Source of the DNA: Halobacteria archaeon | GTDB taxonomy: Bacteria > Pseudomonadota > Gammaproteobacteria > UBA9214 | NCBI GenBank assembly: GCA_013041945.1 | Contig: JABDRC010000362.1 | Coordinates: 1 to 16,329, forward strand | Reading direction: 5' to 3' | DNA length: 16,329 bases | Shown here: positions 1 through 7,671 of the stretch, piece after piece | Numbering within the stretch: the stretch's first letter is position 1 | Layout of the letters: each line of letters begins with the position of its first letter | Made by a program: the position numbers and the translations under genes | Notes under the pieces: generated by a model | Databases searched by the model: none | What the model was told of the DNA's origin: nothing | Seen by the model: only the letters and a program-made list of their open reading frames with translations

Positions 1-1
1 G

Positions 2-1426
2 CTGTATGCCATGCGCAAGGGCATGGACAGGCACAGTGCCATCGTCGACAGCCTGCGCATCAACATGCAGCCGATCTTTCTGACGTCACTGACGACCGTG
101 ATCGGCTTCATGAGCATGAACTTCAGCGATGCACCCCCGTTCCGGGACCTGGGCAATATCGTTGCCATGGGCGTGGCCGCGGCGTTCATCTTTTCCGTGA
201 CTTTCCTGCCCGCCTTCATGGCGGTCGTGCCGATGCGCGTCAAGGTCGGTGCAACGCACCGTACCGCGCGCATGGACCGTTTTGCGGATTTTGTCGTGGC
301 CCGGCAGCATGCGCTGTTCTGGGGGGCGGGTATCGTGATGATCGTGCTGATTGCCCTGATTCCGCGCAACGAACTGAACGATGAATTCGTCAAGTATTTC
401 GACGACTCCATCCCGTTCAGGGCGGCCACGGACTTCGCCAGCGAAAATCTTACCGGCATCTATACCATCGACTACTCACTCGGTAATGGCGAGGTCGGCG
501 GGATCAACGAACCGGCGTTCCTGAAAGACGTGCAACGGTTTGCGAACTGGTACCGGGAGCAGCCCGGTGTGCTGCATGTGAACACCCTGACCGACATCAT
601 GCGCCGCCTCAACAAGAACATGCACGCCGACGATCCGTCCTGGTACCGGTTGCCGGACGAGCGCGAACTGTCGGCGCAATACCTGTTGCTGTACGAGATG
701 TCCCTGCCATACGGCCTGGACCTGAACAACCAGATCGATATCGACAAGTCGGCCACGCGCATGACGGTCACGATGGAGAGTGTGTCCAGCAACACCCTGT
801 TGTCCATCGAGGCGCGTGCACAGCAATGGCTTGAGGAGAACGCACCGTACATGAAATCCGGCGGCGCCAGCCCGTCGGTCATGTTCGCCTATATCGGGCA
901 GCGCAATATCCGCAGCATGCTGATCGGTGCCAGTCTGGCGCTGGTGCTGATTTCCATGATCCTGGTGGTGGCGTTGCGGTCGTTCAAGATCGGGCTGATC
1001 AGCCTGATACCCAATCTCGCACCGGCCGGCATGGGCTTCGGCCTGTGGGGGCTGCTGTCCGGCCAGATCGGCCTCGGCATGTCCGTCGTCATGGGCATGA
1101 CACTGGGTATCGTGGTCGACGACACCGTGCATTTTCTCAGCAAGTACCTGCGCGCACGGCGCGAGCAGGGGCTGGGCACGGAAGACGCCGTACGTTACGC
1201 CTTTCACACCGTCGGTATCGCGCTGCTGGTCACCACGCTGGTGCTGATCGCCGGCTTCATGGTGCTGACGCAGTCGGCCTTCAAGCTCAACGCCGACATG
1301 GGGCTGCTGACGGCGATCACCATCGGCCTGGCGCTGATTGCCGACTTCATCTTTCTGCCGCCGCTGCTGATGAAGGCCGACCGGTCTGCAGCCGTGCCCG
1401 TGTCAGGCGGTGTAGCGGCGGACTAG
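2..1426 (+). CDS. RND superfamily (MMPL-type) exporter, C-terminal part
   Basis: This is the C-terminal part of an inner-membrane, proton-driven RND/MMPL exporter; the substrate cannot be told. The frame is open to the left edge (Leu-Tyr-Ala precede the Met at 11), so the gene begins upstream and that Met is internal. Numbering from it, residues 18-35 (QPIFLTSLTTVIGFMSMN) are the conserved end of the first transmembrane bundle. Helices lie near 50-72 and 103-117, followed by a soluble periplasmic domain at about 120-295. A second bundle at about 302-455 carries the GIVVDD motif (366-371), whose acidic pair is typical of the proton relay. In the family these proteins often export lipids or hydrophobic compounds. 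The gene ends 25 nt before a convergent gene. Confidence in the family is high and in the substrate nil. Confidence 0.9.
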   Translation: MYAMRKGMDRHSAIVDSLRINMQPIFLTSLTTVIGFMSMNFSDAPPFRDLGNIVAMGVAAAFIFSVTFLPAFMAVVPMRVKVGATHRTARMDRFADFVVARQHALFWGAGIVMIVLIALIPRNELNDEFVKYFDDSIPFRAATDFASENLTGIYTIDYSLGNGEVGGINEPAFLKDVQRFANWYREQPGVLHVNTLTDIMRRLNKNMHADDPSWYRLPDERELSAQYLLLYEMSLPYGLDLNNQIDIDKSATRMTVTMESVSSNTLLSIEARAQQWLEENAPYMKSGGASPSVMFAYIGQRNIRSMLIGASLALVLISMILVVALRSFKIGLISLIPNLAPAGMGFGLWGLLSGQIGLGMSVVMGMTLGIVVDDTVHFLSKYLRARREQGLGTEDAVRYAFHTVGIALLVTTLVLIAGFMVLTQSAFKLNADMGLLTAITIGLALIADFIFLPPLLMKADRSAAVPVSGGVAAD

Positions 1427-1431
1427 CGGTT

Positions 1432-1450
1432 GGCGTTCAGGCCTGGCGCC
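1432..1450. terminator. possible weak bidirectional hairpin between convergent genes
   Basis: The 25-nt gap between two convergent genes contains GGCG and CGCC arms around the palindrome CAGGCCTG. It could fold in transcripts from either side, but the stem is short and no U-tract follows. It is a tentative terminator only. Confidence 0.2.
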
Positions 1451-1451
1451 C

Positions 1452-1958
1452 TCAGCGAATCTCCTCGGTCGATAACCGCTTCTCCATCACGTTCGGGGTT
1501 ATCAGCGCATGCCCCTGCAATTGCCAGTGGGCCAGCTCGGTGATCGCCGACGGTACCACGTCGACAAACTCGTAGAACGCATCGGTGGCATAGTCATAGT
1601 CGCTGGCTGCCAGACCGCAGACCTTGAACTGGACGCCGAGGCTCGCGTAGTAGCGCATCCGCTCGACAGCATCACGGTACTTCGCGTAATTCTTGCGTGC
1701 GAGGGTGACGATTTCGGTGCCATGGATGACGACCTTGATATCGAGAAACTCGGGTGCCATGCCGTAGGGCTCATCCATCAGGGGATTGATCAGTGAACGC
1801 ACCCAGAACAGGGCCGAATTGATCTTGTTCGGGTCATCGAAATAAAAGTCGAAGACGACCTTCTGTTCACCGTAGGGTGTTTCCACCTCGGTCGATGTTT
1901 CCCCGGCCAGCGCCTGTGTAAACACTGCCGCTGCCAGTAACAGGATAATGGTTTTCAT
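1452..1958 (-). CDS. Secreted DsrE/DsrF-like family protein
   Basis: This 168-residue exported protein has a DsrE/DsrF-like fold, a family of small sulfur-transfer or redox proteins. The start at 1958 is preceded by GAGAGGAA at good spacing and opens a clear signal peptide (MKTIILLLAAAVFTQALA, cleavage near residue 18). An upstream in-frame start would bury this signal. The mature part starts with a beta-strand (KVVFDFYF, 33-40) and has KVVIHGTEIV (75-84) and FKVCGLAASDYDY (111-123). Cys114 sits where DsrE-type proteins keep their conserved Cys. Secreted versions are common in sulfur-metabolising proteobacteria, usually without known partners. A TATACT element at 1991-1996 on this strand may be its -10 box, but no convincing -35 is seen. 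It lies 154 nt downstream of the DAHP synthase gene. Family fairly sure; role unknown. Confidence 0.78.
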   Translation of the reverse strand: MKTIILLLAAAVFTQALAGETSTEVETPYGEQKVVFDFYFDDPNKINSALFWVRSLINPLMDEPYGMAPEFLDIKVVIHGTEIVTLARKNYAKYRDAVERMRYYASLGVQFKVCGLAASDYDYATDAFYEFVDVVPSAITELAHWQLQGHALITPNVMEKRLSTEEIR

Positions 1959-2112
1959 GCCGGTTCCTCTCATCGGTAAGACGGGATCCAAGTATAGTCC
2001 AGCAGGCGACTGGCGGCCGGCATGCATGAATGCAGGATCTCCCGAATGACCGGCGCAATGCCGGCTGACCGGGACATGGCCGCCCGTGGCTGTTGCCGGA
2101 ACGCAGACCGGT

Positions 2113-3243
2113 TCAGTCAGCGCCTGCAGTGGCGTGGGCCTTCCTGGCAAGCTTCAGGCGTGACTCATAGGCCTTTCTGGCGATACCGATATCTTCCAGA
2201 AAATAGCCGAGCTCATCCATGTGCAGTGCCTGCGGCCCATCGACCAGCGCCTTGCCCGGGTAGGGATGAAAATCCACCAGCACCATGTTGGCACCCGCGA
2301 TGACGCCCTGTGCCGTGACATGGAAGATATCCATTATGCCGTCATGCGTGGCATCGCGCGATCCGACCGAGTGCGACGGGTCGATACACACCGGCATGCG
2401 TGTCAGGCGGTGTATGACCGGTACGTGTGCAAAATCGATGAAATTCCTGTGCGGGTCGCCCATGTTGGTTTTCATGCCGCGCAGACCGAACACCACGCGC
2501 CGGTTGCCCTCGCTGGCAAGGTATTCCGCGGCATTCAGCGATTCCTCCAGCGTGATGCCGAAACCCCGTTTGAGCAATACCGGAAAATCGGCCTCCCGGC
2601 CAATGGCCTTCAGCAGTTCGAAGTTCTGGGTGTTGCGCGTGCCGACCTGCAGCATGACACCGGTCGGATTCCCGGCGTCCTCCAGCGCCTGCTGGATCTC
2701 GCGGATATGGGCATCGTGCGTGATCTCCATGGCGATCACCTTGATGCCGTGCTTGCCGGCCAGCTCGAATACCCAGGGCAGGCAGGCCTTGCCATGGCCC
2801 TGGAACGAGTAGGGATTGGTGCGCGGCTTGTAGGCGCCCATGCGGGTACACACCTGGCCATGCTCGGCAAGTGCACGCACCATGATTTCGACGTGTTCGG
2901 GTATATCCACGGCACACAGGCCGGCAAATATATTCAGGTTGTCCTGGCCGAAGCGAACGCCGTGGTAGTCGAAATAGGTCGGGCGCTGATCATCGTGATG
3001 GCGCCCGAGTACGCGGTATTCCTCCGAGACGCGCACGACACGCTCGACGCATGGCAGGCTGACCATTTCATCGGTTTGCAGGACGGCGGTGTCGCCGACC
3101 AGGTAGATCTCGGTCAGCAGCTGCTGCGTGCCTTTCTCGTCATGCACGCGGTGCTGGATGTTTTCCAGGTTGGACAGGAACTCCAGCAGTTGCCGGTATT
3201 CGGTGCTGTCCTTGTCTGTGTCAGGTGCGAGTATGAGGATCAT
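2113..3243 (-). CDS. DAHP synthase family protein (class I-beta-like, divergent)
   Basis: This resembles 3-deoxy-7-phosphoheptulonate synthase, which condenses PEP and erythrose 4-phosphate at the entry to the shikimate pathway. Residues 1-85 match the ferredoxin-like N-terminal regulatory domain of the Thermotoga-type enzyme, and 100-355 form the TIM barrel. Visible motifs are Cys110 (metal ligand position), KPRT at 139-142 followed by NPYSFQG (the sugar-phosphate loop, which separates DAHP from KDO8P synthases), QVGTRNTQNFELLK (199-212), PVLLKRGF (221-228), and DPSHS (288-292) with His291. Two positions are unusual. The metal-ligand Glu of the usual EVHP motif is Asp324 (VDFHP), and the usual ERG is LRG (254-256). 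Asp335 is kept. The start has only a weak AGGGAT upstream. It follows aguB by 88 nt on the same strand. It could be a genuine DAHP synthase or a paralogue with a changed reaction. Confidence 0.78.
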   Translation of the reverse strand: MILILAPDTDKDSTEYRQLLEFLSNLENIQHRVHDEKGTQQLLTEIYLVGDTAVLQTDEMVSLPCVERVVRVSEEYRVLGRHHDDQRPTYFDYHGVRFGQDNLNIFAGLCAVDIPEHVEIMVRALAEHGQVCTRMGAYKPRTNPYSFQGHGKACLPWVFELAGKHGIKVIAMEITHDAHIREIQQALEDAGNPTGVMLQVGTRNTQNFELLKAIGREADFPVLLKRGFGITLEESLNAAEYLASEGNRRVVFGLRGMKTNMGDPHRNFIDFAHVPVIHRLTRMPVCIDPSHSVGSRDATHDGIMDIFHVTAQGVIAGANMVLVDFHPYPGKALVDGPQALHMDELGYFLEDIGIARKAYESRLKLARKAHATAGAD

Positions 3244-3331
3244 GCGTTTATCCCTGTTGTTGTCGGCTGGCGAATGGTCGTCACCAGGTCAGACAGTGTA
3301 AATGCCGGCGATTTCCCGTAACTGATGTATA

Positions 3332-4222
3332 TCAACTCCGGTAGCGTTTCAACAGTTCTCCATAGGCATCGATGCGGCGGTCACGAAAAAACGGCCAGAC
3401 CGTCCGCAATTCCCCGCTCTGTGACAGGTCGATATCCGCCACCAGGGCGGCCGGTGCATCGCTGTCCGCCCGTACGAGTATTTCGCCCTGCGGCCCGATA
3501 ATGCAACTGTTGCCCCAGAAACGGATACCCGCCGCGCTGTCCGGCTCCCGCGGCTCGAAGCCGGTCCGGTTGCAGGCCAGGACCGGCAGGCAGTTACTGA
3601 TGGCATGCGCGCGCTGGATGGTCAGCCAGGCCTCCAGCTCAAGCGACCGGGTCTGCTCCGTTGCCGTATCATCCCAGCCGATGGCCGTCGGATACAGCAG
3701 GATCTCGGCGCCGTCCAGCGCCATCAGGCGCGCCGCTTCCGGGAACCACTGGTCCCAGCAGACCAGCACACCCAGCTTGCCGAGCGAGGTCTGGATGGCG
3801 CTGAAGCCCAGGTCGCCGGGCGTGAAATAGTATTTCTCGCAGTAACCCGGATCGTCCGGGACATGCATCTTGCGGTAACGGCCGGCCAGGCTGCCGTCGG
3901 TGTCCATGACGACGGCCGTATTGTGGTAGATGCCGGCGGCGCGCCGTTCGAACACCGAGGCCACGATCACGATACCCAGGCGGGCAGCCAGCTCGCCGAG
4001 TCTCGCGGTGGTCTCGCCCGGCACCGGTTCGGCCAGGTCGAAGTGACGCGCGTCCTCCTGCTGGCAGAAATAACGGCTGCGGTGGAGCTCCTGCAGCAAT
4101 ACAAGCCGTGCGCCTTCTGCAGCCGCCTGTTCAATGCCGGCGATAGTCGTGACCAGGTTCGCCTCGCGGTCATTCCCGCAGGCATGTTGCACCAGCCCGA
4201 CGCGGAGAACCCGGCTACCCAT
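3332..4222 (-). CDS. aguB: N-carbamoylputrescine amidohydrolase
   Basis: This cytoplasmic nitrilase-superfamily enzyme hydrolyses N-carbamoylputrescine to putrescine, CO2 and ammonia, the last step of the agmatine route. The 296-residue length is normal. The catalytic triad is visible: Glu45 (LQELHRS, 43-49), Lys118 (YRKMHVPDDPGY, 116-127) and Cys155 (VLVCWDQWFPEAAR, 152-165). The stretches EKYYFTPGD (129-137) and TAIGW (179-183) are typical of the AguB subgroup rather than beta-ureidopropionase or general omega-amidase. Its ATG overlaps the last 8 nt of aguA (the end of aguA and its TAG stop lie within GATGGGTAG), so the two are probably translationally coupled and work in sequence. I see no separate promoter. 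Confidence 0.93.
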   Translation of the reverse strand: MGSRVLRVGLVQHACGNDREANLVTTIAGIEQAAAEGARLVLLQELHRSRYFCQQEDARHFDLAEPVPGETTARLGELAARLGIVIVASVFERRAAGIYHNTAVVMDTDGSLAGRYRKMHVPDDPGYCEKYYFTPGDLGFSAIQTSLGKLGVLVCWDQWFPEAARLMALDGAEILLYPTAIGWDDTATEQTRSLELEAWLTIQRAHAISNCLPVLACNRTGFEPREPDSAAGIRFWGNSCIIGPQGEILVRADSDAPAALVADIDLSQSGELRTVWPFFRDRRIDAYGELLKRYRS

Positions 4223-5252
4223 CGCTGACGTTCAGTACGCCTGCCGGCAGTTGCAGCGTGGCGCAGTGCAGGCTGCCAGCCTGCCTGATCAGCGGCAGGC
4301 AGTCGATCGGGGTGATGGTGCGTGACGGAAAACAGTCCTGCAGGGCCTGTGCGGCAACATGATCGGCCGGGTCGTTGTAGGCAGGCATCAGGACGGCGTC
4401 GTTGATAATAAGGAAATTGGCATAACTGGCTGGCAGACGCCGATTATCCTCATCGAAGCAGGGTGCTGGCAAGGGCAGGGGGACCAGCCGGTAGTCCCGG
4501 CCACTCCCGGTCGTGAAACCCTGCAGCTGCGCCGCCATGGCCTTGAGCGGCCGATAGTGGGGATCACTGCGGCGGTCGCAACTGGCATGGGCAATGGTGT
4601 CGGCCGAACAAAAACGTGCCAGCATGTCGACATGGCCGTCCGTGTCATCACCGATGATCTCGCCATGATCCAGCCACAATACGCGCCTGGCGCCGAGCGT
4701 CGCCTGCAGCGCCGACTCCATGTCAGCCCGCCCGGTCCCCGGGTTGCGGCCGGTGCCGAGCAGGCAGCGTGCGGTCGTCAGGAGTGTGCCGCACCCGTCG
4801 GTATCGATACTGCCGCCCTCGAGCACCAGTGAATGACGCGCCAGTGGCAGCACGCCGAAGTGTCCGTCGGCATGCAGTGTCCGGGTCATGCCGTCATCCA
4901 GTGCGGCCGGGTACTTGCCGTCCCAGCCGTCGAACGTGAAGTTGTGCAGTTCGAGTGCCTCGTGCTGCAACGTCACCAGCGGGCCGTAATCGCGTATCCA
5001 GGTATCATTTGACGCGGCGCAGGCGTATGCGATGTCACTGCCCGGCAGGCCGGCCTGTTCGAGGGTGTCGTGGATGGTGTCGCGATGGGTCGCGTCGTAA
5101 CAAATGATCAGCAGGCGCTCATGCGCCAGTACGGCGCGGGCGATCTCGACATAGACGGGGATGATGTCGTTTAGTGCGGTGCGCCAGTCCGAGTGGCCGT
5201 GCGGCCAGGTCAGCGCAACACCGGACTGGGGTGCGAATTCAGGGACCAGCAC
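4215..5252 (-). CDS. aguA: Agmatine deiminase
   Basis: This enzyme hydrolyses agmatine to N-carbamoylputrescine and ammonia (peptidyl-arginine deiminase / pentein fold) in the cytoplasm. Seen are PEFAPQSGVALTWPH (4-18) near the N-terminus, NDTWIRDYGP (82-91) with substrate-binding Asp88, LEGGSIDTDG (144-153), DDTDGHVDMLARF (202-214) with catalytic His207, and the nucleophile Cys330 in GSLHCATLQLP. The last motif is GSLHC rather than the GGGxHC of plant-like enzymes, a variant I believe occurs in other proteobacteria. Length is normal. The start is uncertain. The listed start is a GTG with no clear Shine-Dalgarno, and the frame stays open a little upstream without an ATG, so initiation may be coupled to the secreted-protein gene ending 59 nt upstream. 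aguB overlaps its 3' end. Confidence 0.92.
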   Translation of the reverse strand: MLVPEFAPQSGVALTWPHGHSDWRTALNDIIPVYVEIARAVLAHERLLIICYDATHRDTIHDTLEQAGLPGSDIAYACAASNDTWIRDYGPLVTLQHEALELHNFTFDGWDGKYPAALDDGMTRTLHADGHFGVLPLARHSLVLEGGSIDTDGCGTLLTTARCLLGTGRNPGTGRADMESALQATLGARRVLWLDHGEIIGDDTDGHVDMLARFCSADTIAHASCDRRSDPHYRPLKAMAAQLQGFTTGSGRDYRLVPLPLPAPCFDEDNRRLPASYANFLIINDAVLMPAYNDPADHVAAQALQDCFPSRTITPIDCLPLIRQAGSLHCATLQLPAGVLNVSDG

Positions 5253-5311
5253 GGAGCGCAGGAGGCGGGGTGACGACCGGACGGTCGATGTGCCGCCTGC
5301 GCCGGGGGTAT

Positions 5312-5620
5312 CTAGTTGCCGGCAGCGCGATGCACGACCGAGTGGATGACACGGTCGTGTTCGAAGAAAACGGAAAAGCCGCTAAAGTCCCAGCGCGTGA
5401 TGGGCGGCTGTTGCGGAACACCGGCCGTCGATACCGTCGGATACTCGGTCAGCGGGTCGCCGTAGCCCTGGCGCACACTGCTCATCGTGGTGCCGGCACG
5501 GGGTGTCTGCATCGCGGGAGCCGACTGGATACTGTCAACCAGCAGCACATCGGCGGCTGCCGGTCCCGACATGAACAGAAACAGGGACAGGAAAAACGCG
5601 ACCGGTCGACTAATATCCAT
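5312..5620 (-). CDS. Small secreted protein of unknown function
   Basis: This 102-residue protein has a convincing start. The ATG at 5620 is preceded by AAGGAG at 6 nt, and residues 1-23 form a signal peptide (hydrophobic FFLSLFLFM, cleavage near GPAAA-D). A longer frame upstream has no supporting start. The mature part has low-complexity character up to about residue 48, then a conserved-looking C-terminal module: VRQGYGDPLTEYP (49-61), PPITRWDFSGFSVFFEHDR (72-90) and VIHSVV (91-96). The glycine followed by a WxxxGxxVxF strand recalls the SmpA/OmlA (BamE) fold of outer-membrane lipoproteins, but there is no lipobox Cys. This resemblance is an inference. It heads the minus-strand group containing aguA, has its own extended -10 promoter, and is divergent from dusA. 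Confidence 0.7.
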   Translation of the reverse strand: MDISRPVAFFLSLFLFMSGPAAADVLLVDSIQSAPAMQTPRAGTTMSSVRQGYGDPLTEYPTVSTAGVPQQPPITRWDFSGFSVFFEHDRVIHSVVHRAAGN

Positions 5621-5630
5621 GACTAACTCC

Positions 5631-5659
5631 TTGGTAAATATGGGCATTTCTCGAATAAT
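5631..5659 (+). promoter_or_regulatory. candidate sigma70 promoter for dusA
   Basis: TTGGTA (5631-5636) and AATAAT (5654-5659) are separated by 17 nt on the plus strand, upstream of dusA and within the divergent gene's leader. The -10 is imperfect (lacks the usual initial T), so this is tentative. Confidence 0.3.
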
Positions 5660-5671
5660 CCATTCGTCTGG

Positions 5672-5700
5672 ACTATAGCACCCGCGGCTGAAATACAAAA
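5672..5700 (-). promoter_or_regulatory. extended -10 promoter for the small secreted protein / agu group
   Basis: On the minus strand TTTTGT (5700-5695) lies 17 nt from TATAGT (5677-5672). The TGC just before TATAGT forms an extended -10. Transcription would start about 40 nt before the ATG at 5620 and could run on into aguA and aguB. Confidence 0.5.
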
Positions 5701-5717
5701 GTCGAAATTCATGTAAT

Positions 5718-6821
5718 GTGACAGGCATCACCCGCGGGCGCCTGCTATTACAGCTTATCGGCCGGCCGGGCATAATTCTGAAAACCAACAGGCAGAGAAT
5801 CGCTATCACTGAATCCCTGACACACCGTGTTGCCGTCGCGCCGATGATGGACTGGACCGACCGCCACTGCCGCTACCTGCTGCGCCTGCTCAGCCAGCAC
5901 ACGCGGCTCTATACGGAGATGGTCACAACCGGCGCCATCCTGCATGGAGACCGCGACCGCCACCTGGCATACGATGCCGGCGAGCACCCGCTGGCGCTGC
6001 AGCTTGGCGGCAGTGTGCCGGCGGAACTCGCCGAGAGTGCGCGCATCGGTGCCGATTACGGCTACGATGAAATCAACCTGAATGTCGGTTGCCCGAGTGA
6101 CCGCGTGCAGTCCGGGCGGTTCGGGGCCTGCCTGATGGCAGAGCCGCGGCTGGTCAGCGACTGTGTGGCCGCGATGCAGCAGGCCGTTTCGATACCGGTG
6201 ACCGTGAAGACCCGAATCGGTATCGATGACATGGATTCATACGCGGGCCTGTGCCGGTTCGTCGGGACCGTCAGCCAGGGCGGTTGCCGCGTGTTCGTCA
6301 TCCACGCCCGCAAGGCCTATCTGCAGGGACTCAGCCCGAAGGAGAACCGTACCGTACCGCCCTTGAAGTATGACTATGTCTGGCAACTGAAGCTGGATTT
6401 CCCCGCTCTTGAAATCATCGTCAACGGCGGCATTGCCAGCCTCGATGAAGTGGCCGGTCAGCTGCAGCATGTGGACGGTGTCATGCTCGGCCGCGCGGTC
6501 TACCATGACCCCCTGTTGCTCGCCGGTGTCGATGGCCGCTTCTTCGCTGATCACCACGCCGTGCCAACCCGGCGGGAACTGGTCATGCAGATGCTGCCGT
6601 ATATCGAAAGGGAACTGAATGGCGGTACGCAGCTCAAACATATCACCCGCCACATGCTCGGACTGTTCCAGGGTGTGCCGGGTGCGCGCCGCTGGCGGCG
6701 CCATATCAGCGAACATGCACACCGCCCCGGTGCCGGCAGCCGCGTGCTGCTGGATGCGCTGGAAATGGTCGAGACCCACGGCAAGCTGACAGAGACAGGG
6801 TACTGTTCGGAACATGGATGA
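5718..6821 (+). CDS. dusA: tRNA-dihydrouridine(20/20a) synthase DusA
   Basis: This FMN- and NADPH-dependent enzyme reduces U20/U20a in the tRNA D-loop. The DusA signature APMMDWTDRHCRY is at 41-53, followed by LYTEMVTTGAILHGD (64-78). The catalytic Cys125 is in NLNVGCPSDRVQSGRFGACLM (120-140 region). The FMN-phosphate region is IIVNGGIAS near 230-240, and a C-terminal helical domain contains ITRHMLGLFQG. The VQSGRFGACLM stretch after the active Cys separates DusA from DusB and DusC. The start is uncertain. The listed GTG gives 40 residues before the core, about 30 more than usual, and no ATG lies between it and the core methionines, so a non-ATG start between about 5718 and 5817 is possible. 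The 3' end overlaps the next gene by 8 nt. Confidence 0.94.
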   Translation: MTGITRGRLLLQLIGRPGIILKTNRQRIAITESLTHRVAVAPMMDWTDRHCRYLLRLLSQHTRLYTEMVTTGAILHGDRDRHLAYDAGEHPLALQLGGSVPAELAESARIGADYGYDEINLNVGCPSDRVQSGRFGACLMAEPRLVSDCVAAMQQAVSIPVTVKTRIGIDDMDSYAGLCRFVGTVSQGGCRVFVIHARKAYLQGLSPKENRTVPPLKYDYVWQLKLDFPALEIIVNGGIASLDEVAGQLQHVDGVMLGRAVYHDPLLLAGVDGRFFADHHAVPTRRELVMQMLPYIERELNGGTQLKHITRHMLGLFQGVPGARRWRRHISEHAHRPGAGSRVLLDALEMVETHGKLTETGYCSEHG

Positions 6822-7671
6822 TTTCATCTTCAACAACGAGGCGGTCATTCGCCTCGGCTTCTTCTTCGGCGTCTTCGCGGTGATGGCCGTGTGGGAGGTC
6901 GTCACACCGCGCCGGTCACTGACCCAGTCAAAGGGCAGGCGCTGGCTGAACAATATCGTGCTGGTGGTGCTGAATACCGTCCTGCTGAGAGTACTGTTCC
7001 CGACCGCGGCCATCGGCGTGGCCCTGACTGCGCAGCAGCAGCAGTGGGGTGTGTTGAACCAGCTGGACTGGCCGGTCTGGCTGGCCTCGCTGTTGGCGGT
7101 CATCGTGCTGGATGCGGCGATCTACCTGCAGCATGTGATGTTCCATGCAATACCGGCGTTCTGGCGCCTGCACCGGGTTCACCATGCCGACATGGACTTC
7201 GATGTCACCACCGGTGCCCGCTTTCACCCCGTGGAGATCATTCTCTCCATGCTGATCAAGTTTGCCGTCATTGTCCTGCTGGGACCGCCGCTGGTGGCCG
7301 TGGTGATCTTCGAGGTACTGCTGAATGCGACCTCGATGTTCAATCACGGCAACGTGCGCATCCCGCGCCCGCTCGACCGTGTACTGCGCTGGCTGATCGT
7401 GACCCCGGACATGCACCGCGTGCACCACTCGCACCTCGAGCACGAAACCAACTCGAATTTCGGCTTCAACCTGTCGTTGTGGGACCGGCTGTTCGGCACC
7501 TACCGGGACCAGCCGCAGGACGGCCACACGGATATGGTGATCGGTATCGATACCTGGCGCGATCCGGCGCACTGTATTCGCCTGCCCGGCCTGCTGCTGA
7601 TGCCGTTCCAGGGCAGGATATCCGGCTATGCGATCAACCGGCGCAGCTGGGATACACATGATGAGTCCTGA
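6814..7671 (+). CDS. Sterol desaturase / fatty acid hydroxylase family membrane protein
   Basis: This integral inner-membrane di-iron protein has 285 residues. The three histidine clusters of the family are all present: HVMFH (107-111), HRVHH (120-124) and a second HRVHH (201-205). Further histidines are at 138 and 178 (FNHGN) and 207-210 (HLEH). Hydrophobic segments lie near 12-30, 47-70, 88-106 and 145-172. In the family such proteins hydroxylate or desaturate lipids or isoprenoids at a diiron centre; the substrate here is unknown. The ATG lies inside the end of dusA (8-nt overlap), and the 3' end overlaps the TVP38 gene by about 14 nt, so it is probably co-translated with both neighbours. 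No regulatory site of its own is seen. Confidence 0.88.
   Translation: MDDFIFNNEAVIRLGFFFGVFAVMAVWEVVTPRRSLTQSKGRRWLNNIVLVVLNTVLLRVLFPTAAIGVALTAQQQQWGVLNQLDWPVWLASLLAVIVLDAAIYLQHVMFHAIPAFWRLHRVHHADMDFDVTTGARFHPVEIILSMLIKFAVIVLLGPPLVAVVIFEVLLNATSMFNHGNVRIPRPLDRVLRWLIVTPDMHRVHHSHLEHETNSNFGFNLSLWDRLFGTYRDQPQDGHTDMVIGIDTWRDPAHCIRLPGLLLMPFQGRISGYAINRRSWDTHDES

Noticed and set aside
2050..2064. CCGGC-GCAAT-GCCGG hairpin between the DAHP synthase and DsrE-like genes, considered as a terminator
   Set aside because: The stem is only 5 bp and no T-tract follows on either strand; such hairpins are frequent by chance at this GC content.
1959..2150. N-terminal extension of the DsrE-like protein by 64 residues to a start at 2150
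   Set aside because: It would overlap the end of the DAHP synthase gene and place the signal peptide inside the protein; the ATG at 1958 has a good ribosome binding site.
2221..3321. A 366-codon plus-strand frame opposite the DAHP synthase gene
   Set aside because: The opposite strand carries an unmistakable enzyme. This frame's composition is that of a high-GC antisense frame, with no motif.
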